Shown here piece after piece: positions 63,954 to 64,000 of a stretch of DNA of 64,000 nucleotides. Where the stretch lies: NCBI RefSeq assembly GCF_001549985.1, contig NZ_LROZ01000002.1, positions 62,001 through 126,000 of the forward strand. Reading direction: 5' to 3'. Each line of letters starts with the position of its first letter. Position 1 is the stretch's first letter. Origin of the DNA: Myroides odoratus. Lineage in GTDB: Bacteria; Bacteroidota; Bacteroidia; Flavobacteriales; Flavobacteriaceae. Both the position numbers and the translations under genes were made by a program. The notes below the pieces were generated by a model. It searched no databases. It had not been told where the DNA came from and saw only the letters and a list, made by a program, of their open reading frames with translations.

Positions 63954-64000
63954 ATGGGATTTGATATCAGCTACCATCCAATAAGTGAACAAGAAATACA
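63954..64000 (+). CDS. Partial gene at the window edge, hypothetical protein
   Basis: An ATG at 63954 opens the frame 'GFDISYHPISEQEI', which runs off the window. The start resembles an uncharacterised Bacteroidetes protein family beginning 'MGFDISYHPI'. Only about 16 residues are available, so no function can be given. Confidence 0.55.
   Translation, partial: MGFDISYHPISEQEI

Overview
The window looks like a chromosomal segment of a low-GC member of the Flavobacteriaceae, possibly Myroides or a close relative. The evidence is the SusC/SusD pair, LytTR two-component system, Bacteroidetes-type promoters (TTG, 19-20 bases, TAnnTTTG), few Shine-Dalgarno sequences, the thrS-infC-rpmI-rplT order, and flavobacterial housekeeping proteins. 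The genus is an inference; no rRNA is present.

Layout. 0-9.4 kb: an exported flavodoxin-RidA fusion opposite an AraC regulator, an outer-membrane barrel, smpB, a PQQ-type propeller, an alpha/beta hydrolase opposite a MerR regulator, a DsrE-like protein and pcm. 9.5-17.3 kb: a dense + strand housekeeping run (Gfo/Idh/MocA oxidoreductase, 3-hydroxyacyl-CoA dehydrogenase, DUF1015, YggS, an exonuclease/GIY-YIG fusion, a K+ channel with a zinc ribbon, miaA, acyl-ACP thioesterase). 17.4-22.6 kb: AraC plus MFS exporter, glyA, fumarylacetoacetase. 22.9-32 kb: SusD/SusC with a PI-PLC-like enzyme, a metallophosphoesterase and a GDPD-like phosphodiesterase, read here as a possible phospholipid or phosphodiester uptake locus. 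32.2-39.9 kb: ftsE, four glycosyltransferases and an amino-sugar module (3,4-ketoisomerase, Wzx-like flippase, aminotransferase). 40.3-43.6 kb: thrS-infC-rpmI-rplT. 43.7-48.9 kb: HxlR/DoxX, pyrD, and two divergent toxin-antitoxin modules (ParDE-like and Xre/RES) with candidate operators.

A tRNA-Ser(UGA) at 49.08-49.17 kb begins a roughly 10.5-kb segment. The 3' end of this tRNA plus its terminator recurs about 50 bp long, nearly identical, at 59.64-59.69 kb, as expected for an integrated element. The segment carries DUF6266, an exported HExxH peptidase, an HNH nuclease with a small partner gene, a lipoprotein, a structured possible RNA, a 50-codon DUF1508 gene, an IS1595-type transposase between two very AT-rich orphan genes, and the remains of a type I restriction-modification locus. 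No integrase was seen. Beyond it are a lipocalin-like lipoprotein, a LytTR regulator with its LytS-type kinase, and a serine-hydrolase-fold protein that lacks its catalytic Ser and Lys.

The most unusual feature of the window is a family of long composite intergenic repeats present in at least eight gaps. They are built from the same strand-asymmetric modules: heptamer arrays of the TTTGCTC type, a TCGATTAAAGG module, CTCACC/CTCATCGC arrays, and a roughly 60-bp unit containing GGTGTTCGATGAATC. Most lie 3' of genes and several lie between convergent genes.
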